Assembly (NCBI GenBank): GCA_000969725.1 | Contig: JXSR01S074470.1 | DNA length: 25,169 nucleotides | Source of the DNA: Ophiothrix spiculata | Taxonomy: Eukaryota > Echinodermata > Ophiuroidea > Amphilepidida > Ophiotrichidae | Strand: one strand, 5' to 3' | Part shown: positions 10,347-20,188 of the stretch, one piece after another | Layout: each line of letters begins with the position of its first letter | Position numbering within the stretch: position 1 is the stretch's first letter | Notes under the pieces: model-generated | What the model was told of the DNA's origin: nothing | Database searches by the model: none | Seen by the model: only the letters and a program-made list of their open reading frames with translations | Program-made: the position numbers and the translations under genes

Positions 10347-10838
10347 CATAATGAATAACAAAATAAACCAGGTGTCAGATTAAACAAGAACTCCTGAGGG
10401 GCGTACTCTCTTGATGGTAAATAAAAAAGTACAAGGCCCGGAAGGGGGTACTCAAATTTGGTTTGGATAGGTACGTGCCTCTGGGAAAATTGAAAAGCCA
10501 CCATCCAAATACCGGTTTTCAAGAAAAAGGGACCCATCCATATACCAAATCTCACCAATTTTGAGTCAAATTTAATCAAAAACCACATTTTTTATGCCCA
10601 AATTTGCGCTATTTTGGCAAAATTATCTGTAAGTTTTGCGAAAAAATGTCAGAATAAATTTTGAAAAATGAACCCATCAAAATACCACATTTTGCACAGA
10701 AAAAGGACGGATTGAAATACCAGGTACCCCCCCCCCACCCCCAGTACAAGGTATAGACTGAATACATCCAGGAGTAAAATTGTCAACCAATTCAGTGTCA
10801 AGATTTCACTGCTTGAATATCTGTTATGGGGTTAAAAC
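10347..10838. repeat. Direct duplication, copy 2 (split by a MITE)
   Basis: Homologous to 10075-10249 in the two outer parts (10347-10436 and 10752-10838). About 97 bp of unrelated sequence separates the copies. The middle is the hAT-like element at 10437-10742. Confidence 0.85.
10437..10742. mobile_element. hAT-like MITE with G-tract ends (copy 4)
   Basis: Starts CCCGGAAGGGGGTACTC and ends GGTACCCCCCCCCCACCCCC. The TSD GTACAAGG is at 10429-10436 and 10744-10751. The paralogous empty site at 10075-10249 has the sequence once. The interior contains AAAT-CC-ATTTTT blocks and no transposase. The open frame at 10331-10588 overlaps it and is chance. Confidence 0.9.
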
Positions 10839-12506
10839 ACCTCCTTTGTAGTAAATCTGTTACCTTCATAGCATTGAATAATGCCTGTACCTATTTAACA
10901 CTTTTGTGGAGGAGTACAGAGAGCAAACTAATTTGCATGTTTATATCAAGGCCTGGGTGTTTGTCAAGTTATGTTTTAGGAGAGATCTTTTGCAAAAATC
11001 TTAATAAGATCTCTGTATAAAAAAACAATTACAGAAATAAAATATGATTTATTGGCAAAATAGCTTTTGCTGTATTCCAACAATGGAAGGGCATTTTGAC
11101 TGAGAATTGCAAGTGTCCCGATTTAGGCGGGAGCCTTCCGCTTCTAGGTAGTCCTCCCAACCTCCCGCTCTGGTAGCCATATCTCCCGCTTTTTGAAAAA
11201 AATCTACCGCATTGTCGGTTTTTGTAAGTTCCAATGCATATTATTTTGTATTGCAGAAAACAAATGGTAGCACTGTTTCAAAAACTATATTTTGAATCTA
11301 ATTTTTGTCAAGATATTGAATTATGAGATTGTTATGAGTAGTGGCGTAACAAGACTTTTTTCATGAGGGGCGAGCGGGGCAAACCAATTTTTAGGGGGGG
11401 CGGGGCGAAGGAGTTTTTGCTCCAATACAAAAAGGTACATCCAAAATGTTTCCATGTAACTGATCACCAAAATTTTGAGTACATTTGTTAAAATCCAAAT
11501 TTTCCATGAATATTTGAGCTATTTTGGTGCAAATTTTTATGATTCATAAAAATTGAAGAAAAATATAGCATTTTGGTGCAAATTTGGGAAATGTTGAAAT
11601 ATAGATTCATAAAAGGGTTACATTTTTGCACAGTTACATCAACAGCGTACTATATATTAAAACATCCATCTGAATCTAATGAAATACAGAAATGTCAAAA
11701 ATAAGGCCGGCCACTTTGTTTCTGCAGATCTTGAGGTATTGCTTGATTGTGGCTCTTTAAGAACTTCTGAACATACCAGTGGTTCCATTCATGCATGGAA
11801 TTGTACCAACAAAAGCACCAAAGAAAAAAAAAACTGACAAAATCAAATCTAAGGAGTGGTGCATAAGCCAAAGCATGAACAAGTTACATTCACTTCTAAA
11901 AATGTAGCTTCGATACATTGCATTGAATACTCTTCCAAATATACGTTGTTGAAATCTGTACTATTATTAAATACAATTATCTCCCCTTAAAATGATAAAA
12001 GTATGCATCAAATCAATAGATGGTTATAAAACTTAATGGAAATTTATTTTTAACTTACAAGAATACAATCCCTGATAACATATCTACATCTACATATTGA
12101 CTCGACAGGATCCATTAATATTTGGATATAATAACCAAGATGGATTTTGAGTTAAAAAAAAATCAAGAACTAATGCTGATAAGTTTGCATCAATCTGGTT
12201 TGAGGGAATTCGGTTTGAGGTTGCAAATAATCCAGTTCAAAGAAAATTGGTTGTGACGATTTCCTAGTAATGACATGATACTTGTAATAGGAGCCAGTGC
12301 ATTGTATCCTACAGAAAAGGCAGTATATAAATGCCTGTTGTCATCATTTTTACAATGAATTCAATATGATTTTATGCTTGATGACAGCCAATTATGTAGA
12401 ATCATTCTCTTTTAAAAATAGAAAACAATAGATTTGAGAATCAAAAAATAAAGGTACCTTGTTTCATTAGTATTCAGTCTGTACTTAGGAATGAAGGAGC
12501 ACTCCC
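10839..12506. other. No gene; scattered low-order repeats
   Basis: 11100-11200 repeats the word CTCCCGCT at about 20-bp spacing. 11341-11410 begins GTGGCGTAACAAGAC and is G-rich (GGGGGGGCGGGGCG), resembling a transposon end. 11521-11610 has ATTTTGGTGCAAATTT twice, about 50 bp apart, and shares words (GCTATTTTGG, TTTTGCACAG) with the element at 10437-10742. It may be a diverged relative whose right end I could not place. Confidence 0.35.
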
Positions 12507-12509
12507 TTA

Positions 12510-12623
12510 GGCCTAAAAAAAATATTGTTTGATTGGCGTAACATAGAAAAAAAAAATAGGGTAGGTAGGTCGGATTTTTCACATACAAGAACACAAAATA
12601 TACGACACATATACAATAACATC
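12510..12623. mobile_element. Left end of a PIF/Harbinger-like element, truncated by the gap
   Basis: TTA (12507-12509) precedes GGCCTAAAAAAAATATTGTT, then TGATTGGCGTAACATAG. This matches the inverse of the right end at 8429. The subterminal GGGTAGGTAGGTCGG resembles GGGTCGGTAGGTC at 20976-20988. The right end is presumably within the gap; nothing after 13317 matches it. Confidence 0.6.
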
Positions 12624-13316
12624 NNNNNNNNNNNNNNNNNNNNNNNNNNNNNNNNNNNNNNNNNNNNNNNNNNNNNNNNNNNNNNNNNNNNNNNNNNNNN
12701 NNNNNNNNNNNNNNNNNNNNNNNNNNNNNNNNNNNNNNNNNNNNNNNNNNNNNNNNNNNNNNNNNNNNNNNNNNNNNNNNNNNNNNNNNNNNNNNNNNNN
12801 NNNNNNNNNNNNNNNNNNNNNNNNNNNNNNNNNNNNNNNNNNNNNNNNNNNNNNNNNNNNNNNNNNNNNNNNNNNNNNNNNNNNNNNNNNNNNNNNNNNN
12901 NNNNNNNNNNNNNNNNNNNNNNNNNNNNNNNNNNNNNNNNNNNNNNNNNNNNNNNNNNNNNNNNNNNNNNNNNNNNNNNNNNNNNNNNNNNNNNNNNNNN
13001 NNNNNNNNNNNNNNNNNNNNNNNNNNNNNNNNNNNNNNNNNNNNNNNNNNNNNNNNNNNNNNNNNNNNNNNNNNNNNNNNNNNNNNNNNNNNNNNNNNNN
13101 NNNNNNNNNNNNNNNNNNNNNNNNNNNNNNNNNNNNNNNNNNNNNNNNNNNNNNNNNNNNNNNNNNNNNNNNNNNNNNNNNNNNNNNNNNNNNNNNNNNN
13201 NNNNNNNNNNNNNNNNNNNNNNNNNNNNNNNNNNNNNNNNNNNNNNNNNNNNNNNNNNNNNNNNNNNNNNNNNNNNNNNNNNNNNNNNNNNNNNNNNNNN
13301 NNNNNNNNNNNNNNNN
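12624..13316. other. Assembly gap (run of N)
   Basis: 693 undetermined bases. Apparent open frames crossing it are artefacts. The gap sits inside a repeat, which is a likely reason for the failed assembly. Confidence 0.99.
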
Positions 13317-14031
13317 AAAGTCCATCACATACTGCTTTCATTTCATGCATGAAGCTCAAACCTTCTCCATGTAGATCCATGGCCAGGCCAGGCCTACTTA
13401 TGACCAGCTTGAAACAGGTTATAAATGTCTCAACTGATTTTTAATTTCACTGCCATTTAGCAAGTAAAATGAGATGTTTTCTTACCGTCTCATCAAATAT
13501 CAGCTCTTTAAATGTCTCATAACAAAATTAATAACACAGCTATGCCATTGAAACACATTCATGGTAACATTGCAACATATATCTAAGGACAATCGTAACT
13601 CTTTTCAAATGCTGCTTACGGAAGATGAACCTGAATATTCCCCTCCCCCTTGTACACTCACTTCAAATTGAACAATATATAGTATGAATAAAAATCAGCC
13701 TGCTTTTATGGATAGTCATTTTTAAGTATGGAAAGCACTGTTTCAATAATACTTGAAATAAAGCACAAGTTATATTCAGTGAATCATAAACAACAGTAAA
13801 GACTACTTGAGTTTTTATACCTTTTTTTCTTCAATTTTTAGATTTTAATATTTAAAGGAAATTATCAATACTTCAACTACTAGAAACATGTAAATAATGT
13901 AAAATTTAAAACTGGCCACAGAACTTTCGGCAAGATATGGGTCAAAAAGGCAGGTATCTGCAAGTTTTGAAATATTTTGATTGCAATTTATATTAATTGT
14001 CACCAGTGTTGTTGTGAAATTCAGATGACAG
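13317..14031. other. No feature seen
   Basis: AT-rich sequence with no supported frame or repeat. Confidence 0.4.
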
Positions 14032-14035
14032 TTAA

Positions 14036-14368
14036 AGGAGCATGGTCCGATTGCCTCAACTATTTTTTTTCCAAACTTTTTCGAGATTTTGGTACCAAAA
14101 TGTTGCTTATATTTTTCTCAAAACCCATGTAAAATTTCACGGCTGAGTTATGTTCTGTTTTGGGAGATATATATGAAAAAACATGTCTAATTATGGTAAC
14201 CATAACTAATTTTGCACAGTTACATATAGGCGGTCCTGAAATACAAAATTGCCAATAAAATCAAAACGGTTTGACTGATTCAGCTGAAATTTGAAACTAA
14301 GACCACTTGAGTGGTCACCTTTCAAATGACATTGAAAACAAAATTCTGAAAAATCTGACCAAGCTCCT
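14036..14368 (+). mobile_element. TTAA-flanked MITE (family B, copy 3)
   Basis: Ends AGGAGCATGGTCCGATTG and TCTGACCAAGCTCCT, with TTAA at 14032-14035 and 14369-14372. Palindrome TTATGGTAACCATAA at 14191-14205. It is the best uninterrupted full-length copy at 333 bp. The minus-strand open frame at 14206-14499 lies largely in it and is not a gene I would support. Confidence 0.88.
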
Positions 14369-14593
14369 TTAATATGAACTGGTAATGTTAAGTACATCCG
14401 GCAAAATATGAATTCACATTCACCTTTCTCTTTGCAAAAAGAATTGCATATCATGTATATTGACATTTTAATTCTAAATATTTGTTCATAAATATACAAT
14501 ACCTAATATACAAAATTTAAGCAGTTTGGTTATCACACAGAGATGGACTACAATCATGTTGAAATCTGAAAGTTGAACAAAACTGTGGACATA

Positions 14594-14838
14594 TGTGATG
14601 CCTCACCCCGAAAAGGGGGACTGCGACAGAACACTTTTCAAGAAACGGATGAAAATAGGCAGCAAAAAATAAAGAACATAATTTCAAGCACATTTTCTAT
14701 TGTAAAATTTGATTGCTTTAATCAATTTAAACAAGTAAGGTGTCATTTTAAAGCTTAGAAAATTATGTAAAAGATGAAAGGATAAAATCAAAATTGATAT
14801 CATCTGCAAAGTCCCCCCTTTTGGGGTGAGTCATCACA
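14594..14838. mobile_element. TA-flanked MITE
   Basis: TIR TGTGATGCCTCACCCCGAAA at the left and, inverted, TGTGATGACTCACCCCAAAA at the right, continuing through GGGGG(G)ACT. TA at 14592-14593 and 14839-14840 fits Tc1/mariner-type insertion. The interior is AT-rich and non-coding. Confidence 0.8.
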
Positions 14839-14841
14839 TAT

Positions 14842-15191
14842 TCAGCTAAGTCAAAAAATGCCTTTAAACACACATTGAACATTAAGTTTCTTTGTATGAA
14901 AATATCAAAAGTAGCACACAAAACACAACAAAATACTGACATGACATAATATGTGAACTGCTGTTGCAAATTGAATGCAAAGTTGCAAAACAGACAATAT
15001 AAGACAAAGGAAAGATCTCAGTTTTAATATAATGCGGATGAATCTGTTTGTCTTAACAAAGAACTTTCAAAGTCTTCTGCAAAGTCTTCTTGGTTTTTAA
15101 TGTTCAATGTCAAGTTAAAATTGACTGAAGATATTCTGTTGGATGCAGTTGTTGAATTTGGCGTGCTCATTTATTGTTACTGGAGTGAAAC
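14842..15191. other. No feature seen
   Basis: Only a small AAAGTCTTCT duplication near 15068-15090. Confidence 0.4.
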
Positions 15192-15347
15192 TAATGGTAT
15201 ATTCAGAGTCTTGACGATAAGCATCGATCGATGCCCATCGACGCGCAGTCTTTACACGCACAACGCTTAAGGAATAGCGCGTATTAAAGACTGCGCGTCG
15301 ATGGGCATCGATCAATGCATATCGTCAAGACTCTGAATATACCATTA
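15192..15347. mobile_element. Near-perfect foldback, 63-bp arms
   Basis: Arm 15192-15254 pairs with 15285-15347 with two mismatches in 63; the loop is 30 nt. The arms contain ATCGATCGATGCCCATCGAC and GCGCAGTCTTTA and are CpG-rich, unlike the surroundings. ACT may be a 3-bp TSD if the first T is excluded from the arm. There is no coding capacity. Confidence 0.85.
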
Positions 15348-15546
15348 CTGTGCGATATCTATTGAGTGGACCAATATTTCCAAAAAAATTTATGTTTCCG
15401 CTCTGATTCATTTAATTTCTCTTACAATAAATGTTGAAAAGACACATTTTATGCACAATATATCAAAGAAAGGGGTTGATACAAAAAATAATTTAGCTGC
15501 AAAGATCAATTTTGTAGACTTTGTCATTCACCACCAATGCAATGTT

Positions 15547-15780
15547 TCATGCCAAGGAGTAACATGGAACAGCCTCAATTGACCAATCAGAAGACAGGAT
15601 TCTAGTTTGTGACATCAGTGCATCCAACAGAATCATGAATTTGCAATAGCTGAGATCCTGGACTTCAATATTGGCCAGTGTAATGGCATCCTCAACCATG
15701 GAGTTCAAGTTTGGGGTATTCGTGTACACTCGGTACCCACCAAAATCAAACCCGGACACAGGCCCGACCGAGTTTCAGTT
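15547..15780 (-). other. Unassigned coding-like segment
   Basis: I do not recognise this. It has visibly more G and C than its surroundings. The minus strand stays open from just after a TGA near 15780 to TGA at 15549-15547, about 76 codons, with varied amino acids and no low complexity (for example NLNSMVEDAITLANIEVQDL). There is no ATG until the middle of the frame and no convincing acceptor inside it. It could be an exon of an unknown gene, a decayed transposase fragment, or chance. Confidence 0.25.
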
Positions 15781-15978
15781 ACGCGTAGACTGCAAATGAT
15801 GCTTTACGCGAATGAATGCAAACCAGCATTCAAAGCCTGCGTGCATGTTTTCAATATTCACACACTATGACAAGATGCAATGCATTATTGGCAAATATAC
15901 CACAAGTTTATTCCCATGCTGGAATAAAAATGGCGGCGAGTCTGGAATCTCCACTCTAAATTTATGGTACGTGCAAAT

Positions 15979-16197
15979 CCGGGGGGGGGGGGGGGGGGGG
16001 GCACTCACATATGTGAGCAGGATATATATGTCCGGCGGTCAAGACCCCTTTTACAGGCTACCAGGCCGCTCACTAGATCCTCATTTTCAGCGTTATTCAG
16101 TTCTTTTTTTTTTTACAGAAATCGGTTCGCGTGACCCCCATTTCGGCGCTTCACGTCTGACATACTTACCACTTTCATAATTGAGTGCCCCCCAAGC
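15979..16197. mobile_element. hAT-like MITE with G-tract ends (copy 5)
   Basis: Same family as 1879-2229: both share CACTCACATATGTG, AGGATATATATGTCCGGCGG and the CATAC-TACCACTTTCA-A end. The left end has 21 consecutive G (15981-16001); the right end is GAGTGCCCCCCAAGC. The TSD GTGCAAAT is at 15971-15978 and 16198-16205. It is shorter than its sister by an internal deletion. Confidence 0.88.
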
Positions 16198-16205
16198 GTG
16201 CAAAT

Positions 16206-16463
16206 TTGCGACTTAATGCCCATTTTGTGACAGCAGCTCACATGTCTAACTACCTCAACAACAAAATTGTTTGCATACTTGTTTAAATATCAAGAATACT
16301 AAGATAACCATGAAAAACATAATTTTTATTGTGCCTACACTATTTTCGTTGTGAAAAAAGTCAAGATGCATATAATTATGCATATATTTCTACCCTCAAG
16401 CAAGCCAGCTCTCCCATTTTAAATGGGATGAAGTGTGTTTATCAATCAGTCCATTTCTGCAAG
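16206..16463. other. No feature seen
   Basis: Short spacer, nothing supported. Confidence 0.35.
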
Positions 16464-16465
16464 TA

Positions 16466-17017
16466 CAGTCGACGCTGGTTAATCGGGATCCTCTTAAACA
16501 GGATTTTTGGTTAATGGGCATATTCAGTCAGGGAACCATTTCTAATTCATTTCCCAGAATAAATGGGACAATTTTGGGCAAAATGAATTAATTTTCAAAA
16601 TATTTCCCCCATGATAAAGTTAACTTTATGCATGTGATTTACAAAAACTGGACAAATAAAAACCACTATCCAGAATTTGTTGAAAGGCACTACAAATTCT
16701 TCAAGTTTGGTCCACCTTTTAGCAGCTCATGTTGAACTGTTAAAAACATGAATTAGTGTAGAGTTTTTGTGCCCAAAAACTTAGGTTGCAATAACATAGA
16801 AGTATACGCATTGTATACAGTATACGTTATTCGCTATACGCTCCTGGGGAGGCACTCATTTGTTTAGATAAAGAAGATAATCCTGTTAATTTCAAATTAA
16901 GTGCCTCTCCCTGGAGCATACAGCAAATACCGTATACTTCTATGTGATCGCAGCTTTAAGGTGATATCTGTGTTTTGCTTAATCGGAACAACTGTCCCAA
17001 TTAAGCTGCGTCAACTG
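16466..17017. mobile_element. Pogo/Tigger-like element with a nested repeat
   Basis: Left end CAGTCGACGCTGGTTAATCG and the inverse of the right end CAGTTGACGCAGCTTAATTG match at 16 of 20 positions. TA flanks lie at 16464-16465 and 17018-17019. CAGT(C/T)GAC..C-TTAAT-GGGA ends are typical of pogo/Tigger elements. No transposase frame is present. An inverted repeat at 16781-16960 sits inside. Confidence 0.7.
16781..16960. mobile_element. Inverted-repeat element nested in the pogo-like element
   Basis: TTAGGTTGCAATAACATAGA... at the left pairs with ...TCTATGTGATCGCAGCTTTAA at the right. The arms share ACATAGAAGTATACG and, further in, GCT-TA-GCTCC-GGG-GAGGCACT. The left arm has an extra TATAC-rich block of about 18 bp. 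No TSD is obvious. Confidence 0.7.
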
Positions 17018-17019
17018 TA

Positions 17020-17854
17020 CTACTATTTGGATCGCTGCAAACTGATCAAAACATATGATTCCCTGAATTGTGGTGTACTTTTTGTTGCTGAAAAAAAGTA
17101 CTTGATTGTCAGGTACCCTACATAGTTGAAATTGAGTAATTTGAAGAAATGGACCAGGATATTTTTGGAAAAACACTCTTTCCAAACATATTTCCAAAAT
17201 AAATATTGCTAAAGTGATTATCATTACTGTCTAATACAAAATAGAAAAATGTCGATGTTTTCTTTGGCCTCTTAAGGCTGGTACGTAATCTGTAGGTTAT
17301 ACATAATACACCACAATTACATTTTTACAATGTAGATCTTGCCCATGACCTCAGGTCTGTGACTACATCCAGTGTTAGTGCATTAAAAGATCTAGAGATT
17401 AAATTTACTATTTTGAACAAATTCAGTCACAAAAATAACCTGAATCTCACATTTTAACATTCAAAGTATTCGAACAAGACATATTTTAAGAAAAATTATG
17501 GCAATTAGCGGTTAGGTTCAGTTTACTGTTCATAAACTTTGATTAGTTTAACCATTTTACATTTCATCTGAAGTCTTATTTTGCATAACTTGGCAAGCAT
17601 AGCTGTTTATAATGAATATAAACAAAAATATCATATGTACTTGAATACAAACAAAAGTTATAACATAACATAATATAAAAATAAACAAATATATTTGACT
17701 TACAATAAGTACAATATCATATTGCAAAGTCCTGTAAAATATAAGTAAATAGGCTCGATGGCTCATACATAATGGTATGATGGATTTGGGCAACTAGGAA
17801 AGGACATAATTAAAGTTGATTCATATATTTAAAGATTCCAAGAGCTTTGAATCA
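17020..17854. other. No feature seen
   Basis: AT-rich, no credible frame or repeat. Confidence 0.4.
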
Positions 17855-17856
17855 TA

Positions 17857-18292
17857 AGGTGTCTGGTCCATGGTAGATCTGCCCGAAATTTTCTAGTAAA
17901 AATTGGCACGAATGATATTTTATCGATGTAGAACCGATTTTTAAAATAAAAATTGGGTGTCACCAGACTTGTTTTTGCATGAGAGTCGGTTTTGGATACA
18001 GGGGTCTATGGGAAATGTGGCAAAACAGACATTATTTAGTGTTGATTCAAAAACTTTCCCTCGTAATTTTTTGTCAATTTTTTCACAAAAGTTGCGCACA
18101 GGTATGTTCTTTCAAATAACACAATAAAAATTGGGGGTCACTGAACTTATTTTCCGGAAATTTTTTAAAACATGGCCATTTTTAGCTTCAAAACACTACT
18201 CAGAGTATATATGCGCATGCGTATTGTGGCACTTTCCAACTTGGAAACTAGCGTGTACTGGTACACGTGGACAGCGCATGGACCAGACACCT
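17857..18292. mobile_element. TA-flanked MITE
   Basis: AGGTGTCTGGTCCATG at the left recurs inverted at the right (CATGGACCAGACACCT), 16 of 16. TA lies at 17855-17856 and 18293-18294. Inside, AATAAAAATTGGG-GTCAC occurs twice in the same direction (about 17946 and 18123). It lies 3' of the sulfotransferase stop. Confidence 0.8.
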
Positions 18293-18483
18293 TAAGACTA
18301 CAATAAATAGGTACTGTGGTCTCAGTACAGAGATCACTTTGTTGAAACACTGTCCATCTCTACTCAATAGAGATGAGCAAAACCAAATTAAACATATTCA
18401 GAATGGGAATCCAGATGTATACTGTTTTTTTGAAACTCTGTAAAACTTTAAGTACATTTAGAAAACATACAAGTGCACAACAA

Positions 18484-18710
18484 GGCGTTGGAGCACAATC
18501 AGGTTGCAACTTGGCCACAGCCTCAATTTACCAAGATGGCGACCGTAGGCTTAACTATACATCTCTAAATAATTTCAAAACATGTAATGAATATTTTACA
18601 ATAATCTTGAGATGAACAATCAAGCCTACGGTCGCCATTTTGGAAAATTAAGGCTGTAGCCAGGTTGCGGCCTGCCATACAAAATTGTGGCCTAATTGTG
18701 CTCCAACGCC
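18484..18710. mobile_element. Foldback element just downstream of the Gal3st stop
   Basis: Arms begin GGCGTTGGAGCACAAT and end GGCGACCGTAGGCTT at the hairpin centre (18484-18552 against 18622-18710). The right arm carries about 22 extra bases. CAA at 18481-18483 and 18711-18713 may be a 3-bp TSD. It starts 40 bp past the stop codon, so it is probably in the 3' UTR. Both arms contain AA(G/A)ATGGCGAC, a YY1-like word. No AATAAA is found on the minus strand between 18750 and about 17880, so the transcript end is unknown. Confidence 0.8.
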
Positions 18711-18750
18711 CAAGTACAAGGACAAATAAAAAACAATTGAAGGAAAAACA

Positions 18751-19957
18751 TCAATCTTCGGGCACATTCCATTTTTTCCTCAGCATCATGCCCCTTTGTA
18801 ACCTGTTGCTTTTTCGTTGATGACCTAAACCAAACTGTTTTTGTCTCAATTCTTCTGTATATTGTATCTCTGGTTTCACCATGCGTTTACACAACTCATT
18901 TCCCTTGGAACTCTCTTTCAACACAAACCCATTAATTTGCACTCCTTTAGGCTGCCAAACTCGAAAATCCGCATCTTCTTTTCTAGCATGGTCCGTTTCA
19001 ACACAATTTTGATAGTATTTATCAGTGAGGCGTTTTAATTTCCGGACTTCTTCCGCCATTTTGTCTCGCCCGAAATTTTCAATTTTCTTCCATAATGTTT
19101 CGTTGAAATATTTATATAACATGACATCGCCTTTATTCCATTCCTTAATCCTTTTTATATTGTCTTCTGATAATCGTTGCACAGAATTTTCGTTTCTAGA
19201 ATTTAACCTAAATACGACTACATTTTCTGTTGTCCAGCATAATAAATCTCTAAGTAAAATAAGAGATTCTTCAAAGTAATCTCCTATTAATACCAAATCA
19301 AACTGTCTATCTATTTTTCTAATTGCACTTTTCATTCTCTGTTCATCGTCAAAATCATCCGCAGAGATGCCAAAGTCAAACAGCATGTTATTACGAGTAT
19401 GAACTGTGCCCTTCATTTTGGAGACACTGCCTCTTGGATCTTGTAAAAATGTATTCAATGCTTCGGGGTCATCTGCTGCCCCCATTCTGTAATCCATTTT
19501 AAAATAGGTGAACGCACTTTCAAATACGTCTACCGGATCGCGAATAATACTGATGTATGTTGAATCTTGCGGCATTACTGATATGACGTCGGGACTAAAT
19601 CGAGCATGATGACAAAATATATTGTAAGTATCATCTTTAGAGTGCATCATATGCTCCAATTTATTAAAATAGTTGGGATATCCTAGATGATGCCCTCGTG
19701 GCGGCAACACAAAATTCAACTTATTACGCTCTCCATAGCGTAAGAGTATATTTTGTACAGTGCTACTCCCAGTCTTGTGGACTTTAGCAAATACTATTTT
19801 TTCTTTGGGTGGACAAGTTAGATGTTTCTCTTTCGAGTTGTGTTTGATTTTGCTTGGTTTCCTGACATCATTTGATGATTTTTCACCGCTCAGTCGCCTG
19901 TCTCTCTGGGTGTCATCAGCATAGATTTCTTCTACAGATTCAAGAGGTGGTCTTCTC
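18751..19957 (-). CDS. Galactose-3-O-sulfotransferase (Gal3st family), 3'-terminal coding exon
   Basis: The family moves sulfate from PAPS to the 3-OH of galactose on glycolipids or glycoproteins in the Golgi lumen, as type II membrane proteins. The open frame runs from the splice acceptor to TGA at 18753-18751 and gives about 401 residues. Counting from residue 1 of the frame opened at 20010, the 5'-phosphosulfate loop KVHKTGSSTVQNILLRYG is at 76-93 and the 3'-phosphate motif ISIIRDPVDVFESAFTYF at 153-170. Other family-like blocks are NNMLFDFG (207-214), FDLVLIGDYFEESLILLRDL (237-256) and the C-terminal WN..D..LY.YFNETLW region (291-307), which holds an N-glycosylation sequon. The exon is basic and low in complexity between the splice site and CPPKEK, as expected for a stem. 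The N-terminal cytoplasmic tail and membrane anchor are missing, so they must lie in an upstream exon. The first 17 residues of the raw frame are intronic. Which acceptor sugar is used cannot be told. Family assignment is confident; the subtype is not. Confidence 0.93.
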
Positions 19958-19979
19958 CTGCAAATGACACACAAATAAA
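19958..19979 (-). other. 3' splice acceptor of the Gal3st exon
   Basis: On the minus strand a T-rich tract ends in TTTGTGTGTCATTTGCAG immediately before GAGAAGACC. The exon begins with one base that completes a codon (phase 2), followed by the R-R-P-P-L-E-S-V-E frame. Upstream of the AG the frame reads hydrophobic but AT-rich sequence with no family similarity, so I place the exon start here rather than at the first ATG of the open frame. Confidence 0.8.
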
Positions 19980-20188
19980 AAACATGGATATTATTAATAG
20001 CAACAAACACCTACAAAACCTATAAAACAAACATTCATAAATGTGGTTGGCAACTGATGTCCCAGCCCCTGGGTACCCAAAGATGACTGGGACTTTCTAA
20101 GTGTGCCAAGTTTGTGCCAGGATTTGTACGAGAATTATAACACCAAAAAATGATGAGATGTTGGTACAGGTACAACTAGAACATGCAG

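Noticed and set aside
11049-11234. 61-codon minus-strand frame with GCGGGAG repeats
   Set aside because: The sequence is a short-period repeat and the reading shows no known domain.
12412-13380. Long open frames on both strands
   Set aside because: They exist only because the 693-bp N run is read as open sequence.
14206-14499. 97-codon minus-strand frame
   Set aside because: Mostly inside a family B MITE; similar frames are expected wherever this repeat is found.
15812-16180. 122-codon plus-strand frame
   Set aside because: Half of it is the G-tract (poly-Gly) and interior of a MITE.
18355-18375. Perfect 8-bp hairpin CATCTCTA/TAGAGATG
   Set aside because: Short stem without context; expected by chance.
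18973-19279. Plus-strand open frames within the sulfotransferase exon
   Set aside because: Shadow frames of the minus-strand Gal3st coding sequence.
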